A stretch of 64,000 bases of DNA from Nocardia salmonicida NBRC 13393 (GCF_001613085.1 NZ_BDBR01000032.1:62001-126000), one strand, 5' to 3'; shown: positions 28,622-38,092, numbered from the stretch's first letter. Translations and numbers: made by a program. Notes: generated by a model not told the origin, from the letters alone.

Positions 28622-30513
28622 TGGCCGGCGGAGCAATGGCGGGCTCGATGTTCGGGCGCTATGAAATTCGCAGACTTCTGGGAGTCGGCGGCATGGGGGA
28701 GGTCTACGAGGCCTACGACACCTCCAAGAATCGTGTTGTCGCGCTCAAGATGCTCAATCGCGAACTCGCTACTGATCCCACCTTCGTGCAGCGCTTCCGC
28801 CGCGAATCGCACGCGATGGCGAGCGTGCAGGAACCGCACGTCATCCCGGTGCACGACTGGGGCGAGGTCGACGGTGTCCTCTACATCGATATGCGCCTGG
28901 TCAAGGGCGTCGATCTCAAGGAGCGGTTGCAGCAGTACGGCAGGCTCACGCCCGTCGAGGCGGTGCAGGTGGTCGAGCAGATCGCGTTCGCGCTCGACGC
29001 CGCGCACGAGATCGGCCTGGTCCACCGCGATGTGAAACCGGGCAATATCCTGCTCACCGGCAACCTGTTCGCCTACCTGGTCGACTTCGGCATCGCCCAC
29101 TCCGCTACCGACCCGCAGCTCACCAGCGCGGGCAGCGCGGTGGGCTCGATGGCCTACATGGCGCCGGAGCGGTTCGAGAGTGTGCCGATGTCGCCGTCGG
29201 TGGACACCTACGCGCTCACCTGTGTGCTCTACGAATGCCTGGTCGGCCGGGTGCCGTTCCCGGTGAACAGCCTCGCGGGCGCGATCGGCTCGCATCAGAT
29301 GGCGCCCGCGCCGCGCCCCAGCGCCGCCGACTCCACGCTGGCTACCTTCGACCCGGTCGTCGAGCGGGGCATGGCCAAGCGCCCCGACCAGCGTTACGCC
29401 ACCCCCGTCGAGCTGGCCCGCGCGGCCAGGGCTGCGTTGATCCAGGCCGAACGCTCCACTCCCGCGACGGTATCCGGCCCCAGAATCGAGATCACCGGCC
29501 CGCAGACGCCGCCGAACCGGTCCGACGACCTTCCTTCCCCGCCGACAACCCGTGGCTCGGCGGTGGTCCCGGCCGACTCGCAAGCCCCACCGACTCGGGA
29601 CTCCGCGGCCTTCTCGCCCGACGCGCACTCGCCCCCGACTCGGGCTTCCGGGGCGCTGTCGCCCGACCCGCGTTCACCCGCTACTCGGGATTCCGCTGCG
29701 CTGTCGCGTGATTCGCAGTCGCCCCCGACGGTCCGCGGCTCGGTCGCCTATCCCGGCGAACCGCATGCGACGCGCCGCGTGACCGGCCCACAATCCGCCG
29801 GACCGCAGCCGACGCGCCGCGTGACCGGACCTCAACCCGCTGGCGCGTATCGGGCAGCGGGACACGAGCCCACTGTTCTTCGCGCGTCCCCCAGCGTGGG
29901 TGGGCCCGGTCAGGGAAGTGGTTATACCCATCCGTCGGCGCCGATACCGATTCCCCCGCAGCGCAATTCGGCGACTCCGATCCTGGCCGGTGCGCTGGGT
30001 TCGCTGATCGTGTTGGCGGCGGTCGGTATCGGGGTGTGGTTCATGATGAACGCCGACGACCGCCGCAATGTGGCCGTCCCGCCGCCGCCCGCGTCCGGTG
30101 TCGTCGATCCCACCGTGATCGAGACCGGCAGCCAGACGGGCTACACCACAGCGCCGGCCACGACCACCGTCCCTCCACTGCAATCGAGTGTCTCCGGCGC
30201 CGATGGTCGAGGCTTCCTCACCGCGGGCCCTCGGTGCAATGACAACGACGCCGCGATGTCCATCGCCCGCACCACCAGATCGCGCGTCGTCATCTGCCAT
30301 ACCGGCGACCAGCGGTACTACTACAAGGGCGTACGAGCCAGCGACGGAGCCGGGATCGAACTCGACGATCCGGTACCGAACGGTGATGGCGCGTACACCG
30401 TGACCAACCCGACCGACGGTACCCAGTACCAGCTCAACGCATCCGGTCTGACGATCATCAAGGCCGGTTCGGTGCTCGCCAGCGAGCCGGTGATCGAGTT
30501 CGCCCATCGTTGA
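28621..30513 (+). CDS. Membrane Ser/Thr protein kinase (PknE/PknH-like)
   Basis: A 630-residue eukaryotic-type kinase. The kinase domain is at about 14-275, with Gly loop LGVGGMGEVY, Lys43, Glu62, HRD Asp137 (VHRDVKPGN) and DFG Asp155, all intact. A disordered Pro/Ser/Thr-rich linker (about 295-450) holds five 15-16-residue repeats of the PPTRxSAAxSPDxxS type (bases 29539-29769) and then two TRRVTGPQ repeats. One membrane helix (about 453-476) and an external domain of about 150 residues with a Cys pair follow. The linker probably takes phosphate itself. The external sensor domain is not assigned to a known fold. Confidence 0.93.
   Translation: MAGGAMAGSMFGRYEIRRLLGVGGMGEVYEAYDTSKNRVVALKMLNRELATDPTFVQRFRRESHAMASVQEPHVIPVHDWGEVDGVLYIDMRLVKGVDLKERLQQYGRLTPVEAVQVVEQIAFALDAAHEIGLVHRDVKPGNILLTGNLFAYLVDFGIAHSATDPQLTSAGSAVGSMAYMAPERFESVPMSPSVDTYALTCVLYECLVGRVPFPVNSLAGAIGSHQMAPAPRPSAADSTLATFDPVVERGMAKRPDQRYATPVELARAARAALIQAERSTPATVSGPRIEITGPQTPPNRSDDLPSPPTTRGSAVVPADSQAPPTRDSAAFSPDAHSPPTRASGALSPDPRSPATRDSAALSRDSQSPPTVRGSVAYPGEPHATRRVTGPQSAGPQPTRRVTGPQPAGAYRAAGHEPTVLRASPSVGGPGQGSGYTHPSAPIPIPPQRNSATPILAGALGSLIVLAAVGIGVWFMMNADDRRNVAVPPPPASGVVDPTVIETGSQTGYTTAPATTTVPPLQSSVSGADGRGFLTAGPRCNDNDAAMSIARTTRSRVVICHTGDQRYYYKGVRASDGAGIELDDPVPNGDGAYTVTNPTDGTQYQLNASGLTIIKAGSVLASEPVIEFAHR
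29539..29850 (+). repeat. Tandem coding repeats in the kinase linker
   Basis: Five imperfect units of 45-48 bp encode PPT(T)RxSAxxSPDxxS (29539-29769). Two units of about 42 bp encode TRRVTGPQ.AGPQP-like sequence (29770-29850). Each unit brings one Thr and one to three Ser residues next to Pro or Arg. Confidence 0.8.
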
Positions 30514-30567
30514 TCCCGTCGCCGGGTTATGTTCGCTGGCGAATGTCATAGAGAGAGGTGTCGAAAA

Positions 30568-31542
30568 ATGCGCGCAGCCCAGGTCGGCAAGTTGGATGGA
30601 CCGTCGGCGATCGAGATCGTCGATCTGCCCGAGCCGGTGGCCTATCCGGGCGGCGTGCTGATCGACGTGCACGCCGCGGGCATCGCCTTCCCCGATGTGC
30701 TGATGACGCGCGGTCTCTACCAGATGAAGCCGGGTCTGCCCTTCGTCGTCGGCGGCGAGGTGGCCGGGGTGGTGCGCGAGGCGCCGGAGGGTTCGTCGCT
30801 GCGCCCCGGCGACCGGGTCGCGGCGCTGACCATGCTCGGCAACGGTGTCGCCGAGGTGGCCGTGTCCCCCGAGCATGCCGTGTTCGTGCTGCCCGACAAC
30901 GTCTCCCTCGAAGCGGGCGCGGGCGTGCTGTTCAACGACCTCACCGTCCATTTCTGCCTGACCAAGCGCGGCAGGCTGGCCGAGGGTGAGACGGTCCTGG
31001 TGCACGGCGCGGCAGGCGGCATCGGCACCTCCACGCTGCGCATGGCCAAGGCGCTCGGCGCGGGCCGGGTGATCGCCGTGGTCAGCACCGACGAGAAAGC
31101 CCAAGTGGCCAAGGCCAATGGCGCCACCGATGTGGTGCTCACCGATGGCTGGCTCGCCGCGGTGAAGGACCTGACCGAAGGCCGCGGCGTCGATATCGTC
31201 CTCGACCCGGTCGGCGGCGACCGCTTCACCGACAGCGTTCGTTCCCTGGCGGGCGGCGGCCGACTGCTGGTCGTCGGCTTCACGGCGGGTGAGATCCCGA
31301 CGGTGAAGGTGAACCGCCTGCTGCTCAAGAACGTCGAGGTCATCGGCGCGGCCTGGGGCGAATGGGTGATGTCGCACCCCACCTACCTCGCCGAACAGTG
31401 GGCCGAGATCGCGCCGCTGCTGGCCTCCGGTGCGATCTCCGCTCCCGATCCGGTGCTCTACCCGCTCGACAAGACCGCCGATGCCGTTGCGGCACTGGAT
31501 AACCGGACCGCCACCGGCAAGGTGGTCGTGCAGCTGCGCTGA
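30568..31542 (+). CDS. NADPH:quinone oxidoreductase family (MDR) protein
   Basis: A 324-residue zinc-independent medium-chain reductase. The GroES-like N-terminal domain (GVLIDVHAAGIAFPDVLMTRG) and the Rossmann domain with VLVHGAAGGIGTSTLRMAK and DIVLDPVGGDRF are typical of quinone oxidoreductases (QorA-like). Reduction of quinones or enones with NADPH is likely. The start at 30568 follows AGAGAGG. The longer open frame from 30529 lacks support. Confidence 0.9.
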   Translation: MRAAQVGKLDGPSAIEIVDLPEPVAYPGGVLIDVHAAGIAFPDVLMTRGLYQMKPGLPFVVGGEVAGVVREAPEGSSLRPGDRVAALTMLGNGVAEVAVSPEHAVFVLPDNVSLEAGAGVLFNDLTVHFCLTKRGRLAEGETVLVHGAAGGIGTSTLRMAKALGAGRVIAVVSTDEKAQVAKANGATDVVLTDGWLAAVKDLTEGRGVDIVLDPVGGDRFTDSVRSLAGGGRLLVVGFTAGEIPTVKVNRLLLKNVEVIGAAWGEWVMSHPTYLAEQWAEIAPLLASGAISAPDPVLYPLDKTADAVAALDNRTATGKVVVQLR

Positions 31543-31608
31543 CCGCGCCGACTGTCACAGGTCGGCGGTAATGTCGGCGGATCATCGCGGGTCGACAAAG
31601 GAAGCCGA

Positions 31609-32721
31609 ATGCAGCTGTCGAACAGAACGCTCAACCGGACGTTGCTGGCCCGCCAGCATCTACTGGAGCGCTCGACGCTGACCACCGACCAGATGTGTGA
31701 GCACCTGGTCGGCTTGCAGGCCCAGGACGTACCGCCGCCGTTCATCGGCTTGTGGAGTCGGATAGCCGATTTCGATCCCGCGACGGTATCGAAGGGTCTC
31801 GACGACCGGTCGCTCGTGCGGATCACTCTGATGCGCGGCACGATTCATCTCGTCACGCCGCCGGATGCGTTGCGGATCGCGCCGCACATTCAGCCCGAGC
31901 TCGAGAAAGCCCCGTTCCGTCAGGGTTTCAACTACGGCGCGATGGTCGGGCTCGACCCCGACGAGGTGCGCGCGCACGGGGAGGCGGCGCTCGGTGACGA
32001 GCCGAAGTCGGCGGCTGACCTGCGCGCCGAAGCCGCCCGTCGCTACCCCGACCGCGACGCCGGTGCGGTCCTGCAGACGTGGCTGTATCAGCTCCCCGTC
32101 CTGCAGACGCCGCCGCGTGGTCGCTGGGGCGACAACAGCCGCCCGGTCTGGTCGAGGGTTCAGCCATGGCTCGGCGCACCACTCGACCCGACCTACCCGG
32201 TGGCGGAGTTGATCCTGCGCTATCTGCGGGCGTTCGGTCCGGCGAGCACGATGGACATGCAGGCATGGTCACGCCTACCCGCCATGAAGAAGGCCGTAGC
32301 CGAACTCGGCGACCGGGTGCGCACCTACACCGACGCCCGGGGCCGCACCCTCTACGACGCGGCCGACCTCGAACTCGCCGATCCCGACCTGCCCGCCCCG
32401 GTCCGGCTGCTCGGCTGGTACGACAACGCGCTGCTGTCGCATCAAGACCGCGCGCGGATCACCGGCGACGACAACCCGCCGACCCTGCGCGCGTTCGCTA
32501 CCAATGTCTCGCCGATCCTGATCGACGGCTTCGCGGCCGGGGTGTACAAGATCTTCGTCAAATCCGGGACCGCTCGCCTGCGGATCAGTCCGGCCCGTCC
32601 GTGGACGAAAACCGAAGCGGCGCAGGTGGAAGCGGAAGCGGGGGCCTTGCTCGCCTTCCTCGAGGCCGAATCCGAACCCGTCGTCGAGATCCTCGAGCCC
32701 GGCGCCGACCTTCGCCTGTGA
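31609..32721 (+). CDS. Winged-helix DNA-binding domain protein (PF06224 type)
   Basis: A 370-residue protein of the AlkX/YcaQ-like winged-helix family widespread in actinobacteria. It shows the N-terminal RTLNRTLLARQHLLER and the LVGLQAQD motif, then MRGTIHLVTP and a C-terminal region (LLGWYDNALLSHQDRARI; FVKSGTARLRI). Related proteins are DNA glycosylases for alkylated or crosslinked bases, but many in this branch have no known activity. It lies 66 bp downstream of the quinone oxidoreductase on the same strand. Confidence 0.83.
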   Translation: MQLSNRTLNRTLLARQHLLERSTLTTDQMCEHLVGLQAQDVPPPFIGLWSRIADFDPATVSKGLDDRSLVRITLMRGTIHLVTPPDALRIAPHIQPELEKAPFRQGFNYGAMVGLDPDEVRAHGEAALGDEPKSAADLRAEAARRYPDRDAGAVLQTWLYQLPVLQTPPRGRWGDNSRPVWSRVQPWLGAPLDPTYPVAELILRYLRAFGPASTMDMQAWSRLPAMKKAVAELGDRVRTYTDARGRTLYDAADLELADPDLPAPVRLLGWYDNALLSHQDRARITGDDNPPTLRAFATNVSPILIDGFAAGVYKIFVKSGTARLRISPARPWTKTEAAQVEAEAGALLAFLEAESEPVVEILEPGADLRL

Positions 32722-32848
32722 CATCGCTTTAACGTCGGGGCAACAACCGCTTCCTAGGGTCGTCCCCACGACGTTCATGGCTGCAACGGACGACGTGCTC
32801 CGCTGAATCCGGCGAGCGAACCAGCCGCATCCCGAAAGAGGTGCGCGC

Positions 32849-34162
32849 ATGGAATCCGTCGCGTCCGTAGTCATCACCGATGTCACCGTCTACACCGAGC
32901 AGGGCTGGACGCCCGGCGAGGTCGTGGTCGAAGACGGCATGGTCATCGCCATGGGAGCCGCGGCCGAGCACGCGGACCTGCCCCGTTTCGACGGCGGTGG
33001 CGGCTACCTGCTCCCCGGCTTCGTCAACACGCACACTCACCTGCAGCAGGCGGTCCTGCGGGGAGTCGGCGAGGGCCTGCCGCTGCTGGAATGGCTGCGC
33101 TGCGTCGGCGAACACACCGTGGCCGCCACCCCGGAACAGACCTACCTCTCGGCGCTGGCGGGTGGCCTGGAACTGCTGCGCAGCGGCGTCACGACGGTCG
33201 TCGAACACATGTGGCCCAGCCCGTCCGACGAGGTCCATCAGGCGATGATCCGCGCGCTGCGGGAACTCGGCATCCGCGTGGTCCTCGGGCGCGGCATCGC
33301 CGACCGTGCCGACATCACCCGTAAATGGGGCCTCGACCCGCGCCTGATGCAACCACTCGGCGAGGCCCTTGCCCACGTCGACGAACTCGACAAGCAACTG
33401 GTCGGCACCCGCATCACCACCGCGCTCGCCGTGCCCAACCCGCGCTGCCTCACCCCCGACGGCATGGCGACCACGCGCGAGTACGCGCAGGCCACCGGCA
33501 AAACGGTGTCGATACATGTTCTCGAGACCACCACCGACGACGATATGTGCCGATTGCATGCAGGCGTCGCGGCCGTCGACTACCTCGACGCGAGCGGTTT
33601 CCTCTGGGACCGCACCCTCGCCGTGCACTGCGTCAACCTCGACGACCACGGCCGCAAGGTCTTCGCCGAGCGCGGTGTCGCCGTGTCCTACAACCCGGTC
33701 TCGAACATGCGGCTCGGCAGCGGCGTCGCCCCCGTTCCGCAGATGCTGGCCGCGGGCATCGATGTCACCCTCGGGGTCGACGGCGCCGCGAGCAACGACA
33801 CCCAGGACATGTTGCTGGCCCTGCGTATCGGCGCGTATCTGCAGCGTGCGGCCCACAAGAAGGCCGACCTGCTCGGTTTCGACCAGATGGTGCGGATGGC
33901 GACCGGCGCCGCGGGCCGTGTACTCGGCCGCCCGTCGCACACCGGCATCGCGATCGGCGACCGCGCCGACCTCACGCTCGTGCGCTTCGACCGCGACTTC
34001 GCCTGCCTGCCGGTGCTCGACCCCGGCGCCACCCTGCTCACCGCCGCGTCGCCGCGCGTGATCGACACCGTGTGGGTCGACGGCGAGGCCGTGATCCGCG
34101 ACGGCGCCAGCACCCGTGTCGATCATCGGGATCTCGCGCGTCGCCTGATCCGCATGCGATGA
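32849..34162 (+). CDS. Amidohydrolase, cytosine/adenosine-deaminase-like
   Basis: A 437-residue metal-dependent hydrolase of the SsnA/MtaD/TrzN group, which removes amino (or chloro) groups from purines, pyrimidines, triazines or S-adenosyl derivatives. The metal ligands are visible: His62 and His64 (VNTHTHLQQ), His223 (IHVLE), His260 (AVHC) and Asp311 (LGVDGAASND). AAAGAGG precedes the ATG. It leads a same-strand run with an ABC importer and a 2-oxoglutarate oxygenase, which suggests hydrolytic opening or deamination of an imported heterocycle. The exact substrate cannot be read from sequence. Confidence 0.88.
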   Translation: MESVASVVITDVTVYTEQGWTPGEVVVEDGMVIAMGAAAEHADLPRFDGGGGYLLPGFVNTHTHLQQAVLRGVGEGLPLLEWLRCVGEHTVAATPEQTYLSALAGGLELLRSGVTTVVEHMWPSPSDEVHQAMIRALRELGIRVVLGRGIADRADITRKWGLDPRLMQPLGEALAHVDELDKQLVGTRITTALAVPNPRCLTPDGMATTREYAQATGKTVSIHVLETTTDDDMCRLHAGVAAVDYLDASGFLWDRTLAVHCVNLDDHGRKVFAERGVAVSYNPVSNMRLGSGVAPVPQMLAAGIDVTLGVDGAASNDTQDMLLALRIGAYLQRAAHKKADLLGFDQMVRMATGAAGRVLGRPSHTGIAIGDRADLTLVRFDRDFACLPVLDPGATLLTAASPRVIDTVWVDGEAVIRDGASTRVDHRDLARRLIRMR

Positions 34163-34185
34163 CTGTTAATAAGTCCGAAACGAAC

Positions 34186-34250
34186 AACGCATTGCATGTA
34201 ATCCAGTTAGTTCAAACTGGATCCACCCACAAGTTGCACGCAACACCGAT
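34186..34250. promoter_or_regulatory. Dyad-rich promoter region of the ABC operon
   Basis: This region is more AT-rich than its surroundings and holds two perfect inverted repeats: ATCCAGTT (34201-34208) with AACTGGAT (34215-34222), and GTTGCACGCAAC (34233-34244). An imperfect ATTGCATGTAAT precedes them. They lie 30-75 bp before the ATPase start and are good candidates for the operon's GntR-type regulator. Confidence 0.5.
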
Positions 34251-34274
34251 ATACCGCAGGAGAAGGTGATCACG

Positions 34275-35060
34275 GTGACGCTCTACGACACGGTGAACGA
34301 CGCCGACGCGAGGACGCTGCTGTCGGGCATGGAGGTTTCCTTCGCCGACGTGAGCAAGCGCTTCGGCGGCGACGAGGGCACGCTCGCCCTGACCGACATC
34401 GACCTCGACATCCGCGAAGGCGAATTCGTGGCGGTGGTCGGCCCGTCCGGCTGCGGCAAGTCCACGCTGCTGCGCCTGGCCGCCGGTCTGGAGCCGGTGA
34501 GCTCGGGAGCCGTTGCGGTGCGCACGAATTCGATCGGCTTCATCTTCCAGGAAGCCACGCTGCTGCCGTGGCGCAAGGTGCGCCGCAATGTCGAACTCTC
34601 GGCCGAACTGGCCGGTGTCGACCGCAAGACGCGCCGCGAACGGGTCGAGCGGGCGATCGAAGCCGTCGGCCTCGCGGAGTTCGCGAACAAGCTGCCCAGT
34701 CAACTCTCCGGCGGCATGCGCATGCGCGTCTCGCTGGCCAGGGCGCTGACGCTGGAACCGCGCCTGATGCTGCTGGACGAACCGTTCGGCGCGCTCGACG
34801 AGATGACCAGGCTGAACATGCAGGAGGAGCTGCTGCGCCTCTACCGCGACAACGCCTTCACCGCCCTGTTCATCACGCACTCGGTCTCCGAAGCCGTGTT
34901 CCTCGCTTCGCGCGTGGTGGTGATGTCGGCCAGACCGGGCCGCATCCACGAGGTGATCGACGTCGACCTGCCCTACCCGCGGGACCGCGAACTGCGCTTC
35001 GAACCCGCCTTCACCGAACTCGTTTCGCGCATCTCGCGCTCGTTGAAAGAGGCTGCCTGA
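34275..35060 (+). CDS. ABC importer ATPase, NitT/TauT type
   Basis: A 261-residue ATPase of the nitrate/sulfonate/taurine-type importer family (SsuB/TauB-like). Walker A (VVGPSGCGKST), Q-loop (FQEATLLPWRKV), signature (LSGGMRMRVSLARAL), Walker B (LMLLDEPFGALD) and switch His are intact. The GTG at 34275 has AGAAGG eight bases upstream; the GTG at 34266 sits too close to it. The permease start overlaps the stop (TGATG at 35058-35062). It powers the importer made with the next two genes. Confidence 0.92.
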   Translation: MTLYDTVNDADARTLLSGMEVSFADVSKRFGGDEGTLALTDIDLDIREGEFVAVVGPSGCGKSTLLRLAAGLEPVSSGAVAVRTNSIGFIFQEATLLPWRKVRRNVELSAELAGVDRKTRRERVERAIEAVGLAEFANKLPSQLSGGMRMRVSLARALTLEPRLMLLDEPFGALDEMTRLNMQEELLRLYRDNAFTALFITHSVSEAVFLASRVVVMSARPGRIHEVIDVDLPYPRDRELRFEPAFTELVSRISRSLKEAA

Positions 35061-35902
35061 TGGTGAGTATCGCGGCCCGTGTCCCTGCCACGGCGAAGGT
35101 GCAACTGCCGACTACGCAATTGCGCAAATTCGGCAGTGCCCTGGTGGCGCCTGTTGTTTCGATCACCCTGGCACTGGCCACCTGGTACGCGGTGTCGATG
35201 CTGATTCTCAGTGAGGGCCGCCGCTTCCTGCTGCCCGCGCCGCATGTGGTGTTCAGTGAATCGCTCGCCGACCCGAAGAAGCTCGAGGTGATGCTCGAGG
35301 CGCTGGCCGTTACCGCCAGGGTCGCGATCACCGGCCTGCTGATCTCGGCGGTGCTCGGGGTGGCGATCGCGGTGCTGATGAGCCAGGCCAAGCCGATCGA
35401 GAACGTCGTCTACCCGTACGCGGTGGTCTTGCAGGCGATTCCGGTGCTCGCCGTGGTCCCGCTGATCGGCTTGTGGCTCGGCTACGGCTTCGCCGCCCGC
35501 ACCACCGTGTGCGTGCTCATCGCGATCCACCCGATCATCGCGATGACCCTGTTCGGCATCAAATCCGTCGACGGCAATCTCCAGGAACTGTTCACCCTCG
35601 GCCGAGCGGGCCGACTGCGCCGCCTCTGGTCGCTGCAACTGCCCGCCGCTCTGCCCTCGACGCTGACCGGATTACGCACCGCGGCAGGTCTTTCGGTCAC
35701 CGGCGCGATCATCGGCGACATGTTCTTCGCCCAGGGCAAACCCGGCATCGGCACCCTGCTCGACACCTACCGCGCCCGTCTGCAATCCGAGGACCTGATC
35801 GGTGCGCTGCTGCTGGCCGCCCTGTTCGGCGTGCTCGTGTTCACCGTGTTCACGGTCATCCAGAAGGTCAGCGTCGGCCGCTGGCACAACTCCGCCCAAT
35901 AG
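35060..35902 (+). CDS. ABC importer permease, NitT/TauT type
   Basis: A 280-residue inner-membrane permease of the SsuC/TauC type with about six membrane segments. The EAA-like cytoplasmic loop is at QELFTLGRAGRLRRLWSLQL (about residues 180-200). The typical end of the fold, GAIIGDMFFAQGKPGIGTLL, is present. It is translationally coupled to the ATPase. The longer open frame upstream overlaps the ATPase out of phase and is not real. Confidence 0.9.
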   Translation: MVSIAARVPATAKVQLPTTQLRKFGSALVAPVVSITLALATWYAVSMLILSEGRRFLLPAPHVVFSESLADPKKLEVMLEALAVTARVAITGLLISAVLGVAIAVLMSQAKPIENVVYPYAVVLQAIPVLAVVPLIGLWLGYGFAARTTVCVLIAIHPIIAMTLFGIKSVDGNLQELFTLGRAGRLRRLWSLQLPAALPSTLTGLRTAAGLSVTGAIIGDMFFAQGKPGIGTLLDTYRARLQSEDLIGALLLAALFGVLVFTVFTVIQKVSVGRWHNSAQ

Positions 35903-35917
35903 CTTGTAAGGACAACC

Positions 35918-37087
35918 ATGAAGACACTTCCGCTGCGCCGCATAGGTTTCGCCGCGCTGGCCGTGCTGCTGGCCGGTACCGCGTCCGCCTGTTCCGACGA
36001 CACCACCGACGCACCCGCCGTCGCGCTCGAACCCGCCCCGGCCGAGCAGCAACTCGCCGGTACTTGCCCCGCCACCGTGGTCGTCCAGCTCCAGTGGGCG
36101 CCCGAGACCGACTCCGGCCCGATCTTCGGCCTGCTCGGGCCCGGCTACACCGTCGACGCCGACAACAACAAGATCACCGGCCCGCTGGTCGCCGACGGCA
36201 AGGACACCGGCGTGAAGCTGGAGATCCGCGCGGGCGGTCCGGCCATCGGCTTCCAGACCGTGCCGTCGCAGATGTATGTCGACCAGAGCATCACCCTCGG
36301 CCTCGCCCACTCCGAGCACGCCATCGCCGCCGCCGGTCAGCAGCCGATCGTCGCCGTCACCACCCTGCTGCGCAACAGCCCACAGATGCTGATGTGGGAC
36401 CCGAAGACCAATCCCGACTGGCAGGGCATCGCCGATATCGGCAGGTCCGGCAAGCCGGTCGTGGTGTCCAAGGGCCAGCTCTACCCGGACTGGCTCGTCG
36501 CCCGTGGACTGGTGAACAAGGATCAGATCGACGCCTCCTACGACAATTCGCCCTCGCGCTTCGTCACCGATCCGTCCTTCGCCCAGCAGGGCTTCGCCAA
36601 CGCCGAACCCTTCACCTACGAGCACGAAGTGCGGGCCTGGAACAAGCCGGTGGGCTACCAGCTGCTCAAAGACGTCGGCTATGAGGGCTATGCCCGCACT
36701 GTGAATGTGCGCGCCGACAAGCTCGCCGAGCTGCGCCCGTGCCTGCGAAAGCTGGTGCCGATGATCCAGCAGGCCACCGCGTCGTTCAAAGCTGATCCCG
36801 GTCACGTCAACGATGTCGTCGTCGACGTGGTCGAACAGAACCCCAAGCTCAGCCCCTACAGCGCCGAACTGGCCGAATTCGGATCCAAGGCCCTCATCGA
36901 CGGCGGCTTGATCGGCAACGACACCGACGGCGTGCTCGGCAGTTTCGACGAGGCCCGCGTGCAGCGCATCATCGACGAATTCGGACCCATCCTGCGAGCC
37001 GGCGGCGCGAACGTGCCCACCGGCCTGACCGCGAAGGACCTGGTCACCAAGGAATTCCTCGACCCCGCCATTTCCGTCACCGGCTAA
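35918..37087 (+). CDS. Substrate-binding lipoprotein of the importer
   Basis: A 389-residue extracellular binding protein of the NMT1/THI5/SsuA-like type. It has a lipoprotein signal (KTLPLRR, hydrophobic core, lipobox ending ASAC with Cys25). The mature part resembles binding proteins for thiamine-pyrimidine precursors, sulfonates or riboflavin-like compounds (VVVQLQWAPETDSGPIFGLL near the N-terminus). The region around MLMWDPKTNPDWQGIADIG is regular for the family. It is encoded 15 bp after the permease. The ligand is unknown. Confidence 0.88.
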   Translation: MKTLPLRRIGFAALAVLLAGTASACSDDTTDAPAVALEPAPAEQQLAGTCPATVVVQLQWAPETDSGPIFGLLGPGYTVDADNNKITGPLVADGKDTGVKLEIRAGGPAIGFQTVPSQMYVDQSITLGLAHSEHAIAAAGQQPIVAVTTLLRNSPQMLMWDPKTNPDWQGIADIGRSGKPVVVSKGQLYPDWLVARGLVNKDQIDASYDNSPSRFVTDPSFAQQGFANAEPFTYEHEVRAWNKPVGYQLLKDVGYEGYARTVNVRADKLAELRPCLRKLVPMIQQATASFKADPGHVNDVVVDVVEQNPKLSPYSAELAEFGSKALIDGGLIGNDTDGVLGSFDEARVQRIIDEFGPILRAGGANVPTGLTAKDLVTKEFLDPAISVTG

Positions 37088-37099
37088 GGAGACACCCCC

Positions 37100-38092
37100 A
37101 TGACCACCAGCTACGACCTGTCCGAAGTCTCGCGCGAGAAGCAGATGGGCGGCCTCGGCAAGGAGACCGCCGACCGCGAGATCCGCGTCATCGACCTCGC
37201 CGACTTCGAGAACCGTCGCGCCGAGATCACCGAGGAACTGTGGGCCGCCGCCACCGAGATCGGCTTCTTCCAGCTCTCCGGCCACGGCATCCCGCAGGAT
37301 CTGATCGACGAAATGTTCGGCGCCACCGCCGATTTCTTCGCCCTTCCCGAAGAGGTCAAGGGTCAGTACCCCTTGGTCAAGAAGAACAACGCGGGCTGGG
37401 AGAGCCTGAGTCAGGTGCGCCCGTCCATCGGCGTGCCCGATCAGAAGGAGTCTTACCAGATCACTCGTCCGCACATGGACGAGCTGTGGCCCAGTGAGAC
37501 CGAACTGGCCGGATTCCGTTCCCGCGTGCTCGATTTCGAGCGCCGGGCCTGGGAAGTGGCGATGCGGGTGCTGTCGTGCTTCGCCGACCGTCTCGGCTTC
37601 GAACGTGAACACTTCACCGCCGCACACGATCCCAGCTCCGAGAGCTACCAGAGCGCCCTGCGGTTGCTGCACTACTTCGCCGTCCCCGAGGAACTGCGCG
37701 GCGTTCCCGGGCGCTGGCGGGCCGGCGCCCATACCGACTTCGACTGCCTCACACTGCTTTTCCAGCGTGACGGTCAGGGTGGGTTGCAGGTGTGTCCCGG
37801 CAAGGAGATGGCGGAACAGGAGTGGACCTCCATCACCGCGTCGTCGAGCCTGATCACCTGCAATATCGGCGACATGCTCACCCGCTGGAGCGACGACCTG
37901 CTGCCGTCGAACTTCCACCGCGTGCGCAGCCCCGGCGAGGGCGAGTACCAGGGCGAGCGCTACAGCATCGCCTACTTCGCCCAGGCCGACCGCGACGCCG
38001 TCATCCAGGGGCCCGCGGGCAAGTACCCGCCCGTCACCGCGGCGGACTTCCTGACTCAGCGGGTGCAGGCGAACTACCGGCCGCAGGGATAA
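37100..38092 (+). CDS. 2-Oxoglutarate/Fe(II) oxygenase, isopenicillin-N-synthase fold
   Basis: A 330-residue non-haem iron oxygenase. The N-terminal DIOX_N part (IRVIDLADF; IGFFQLSGHGIPQDLIDEMF) and the C-terminal 2OG-FeII domain are complete. The iron ligands His211, Asp213 (AHTDFD) and His273 (NFHRV) are present, as is the RxS motif Arg287/Ser289 (GERYSIAYF) that binds 2-oxoglutarate in this fold. It starts 12 bp after the binding protein, behind TAAGGAG, so it belongs to the importer operon. It probably hydroxylates or demethylates the imported compound. Confidence 0.9.
   Translation: MTTSYDLSEVSREKQMGGLGKETADREIRVIDLADFENRRAEITEELWAAATEIGFFQLSGHGIPQDLIDEMFGATADFFALPEEVKGQYPLVKKNNAGWESLSQVRPSIGVPDQKESYQITRPHMDELWPSETELAGFRSRVLDFERRAWEVAMRVLSCFADRLGFEREHFTAAHDPSSESYQSALRLLHYFAVPEELRGVPGRWRAGAHTDFDCLTLLFQRDGQGGLQVCPGKEMAEQEWTSITASSSLITCNIGDMLTRWSDDLLPSNFHRVRSPGEGEYQGERYSIAYFAQADRDAVIQGPAGKYPPVTAADFLTQRVQANYRPQG

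Noticed and set aside
29539..29850. Repeat array considered as CRISPR.
   Set aside because: The repeats are imperfect, contiguous and in frame with a kinase linker, with no spacers.
29674..31377. A 567-codon reverse frame over the kinase tail and quinone reductase.
   Set aside because: Shadow frame of low complexity without motifs.
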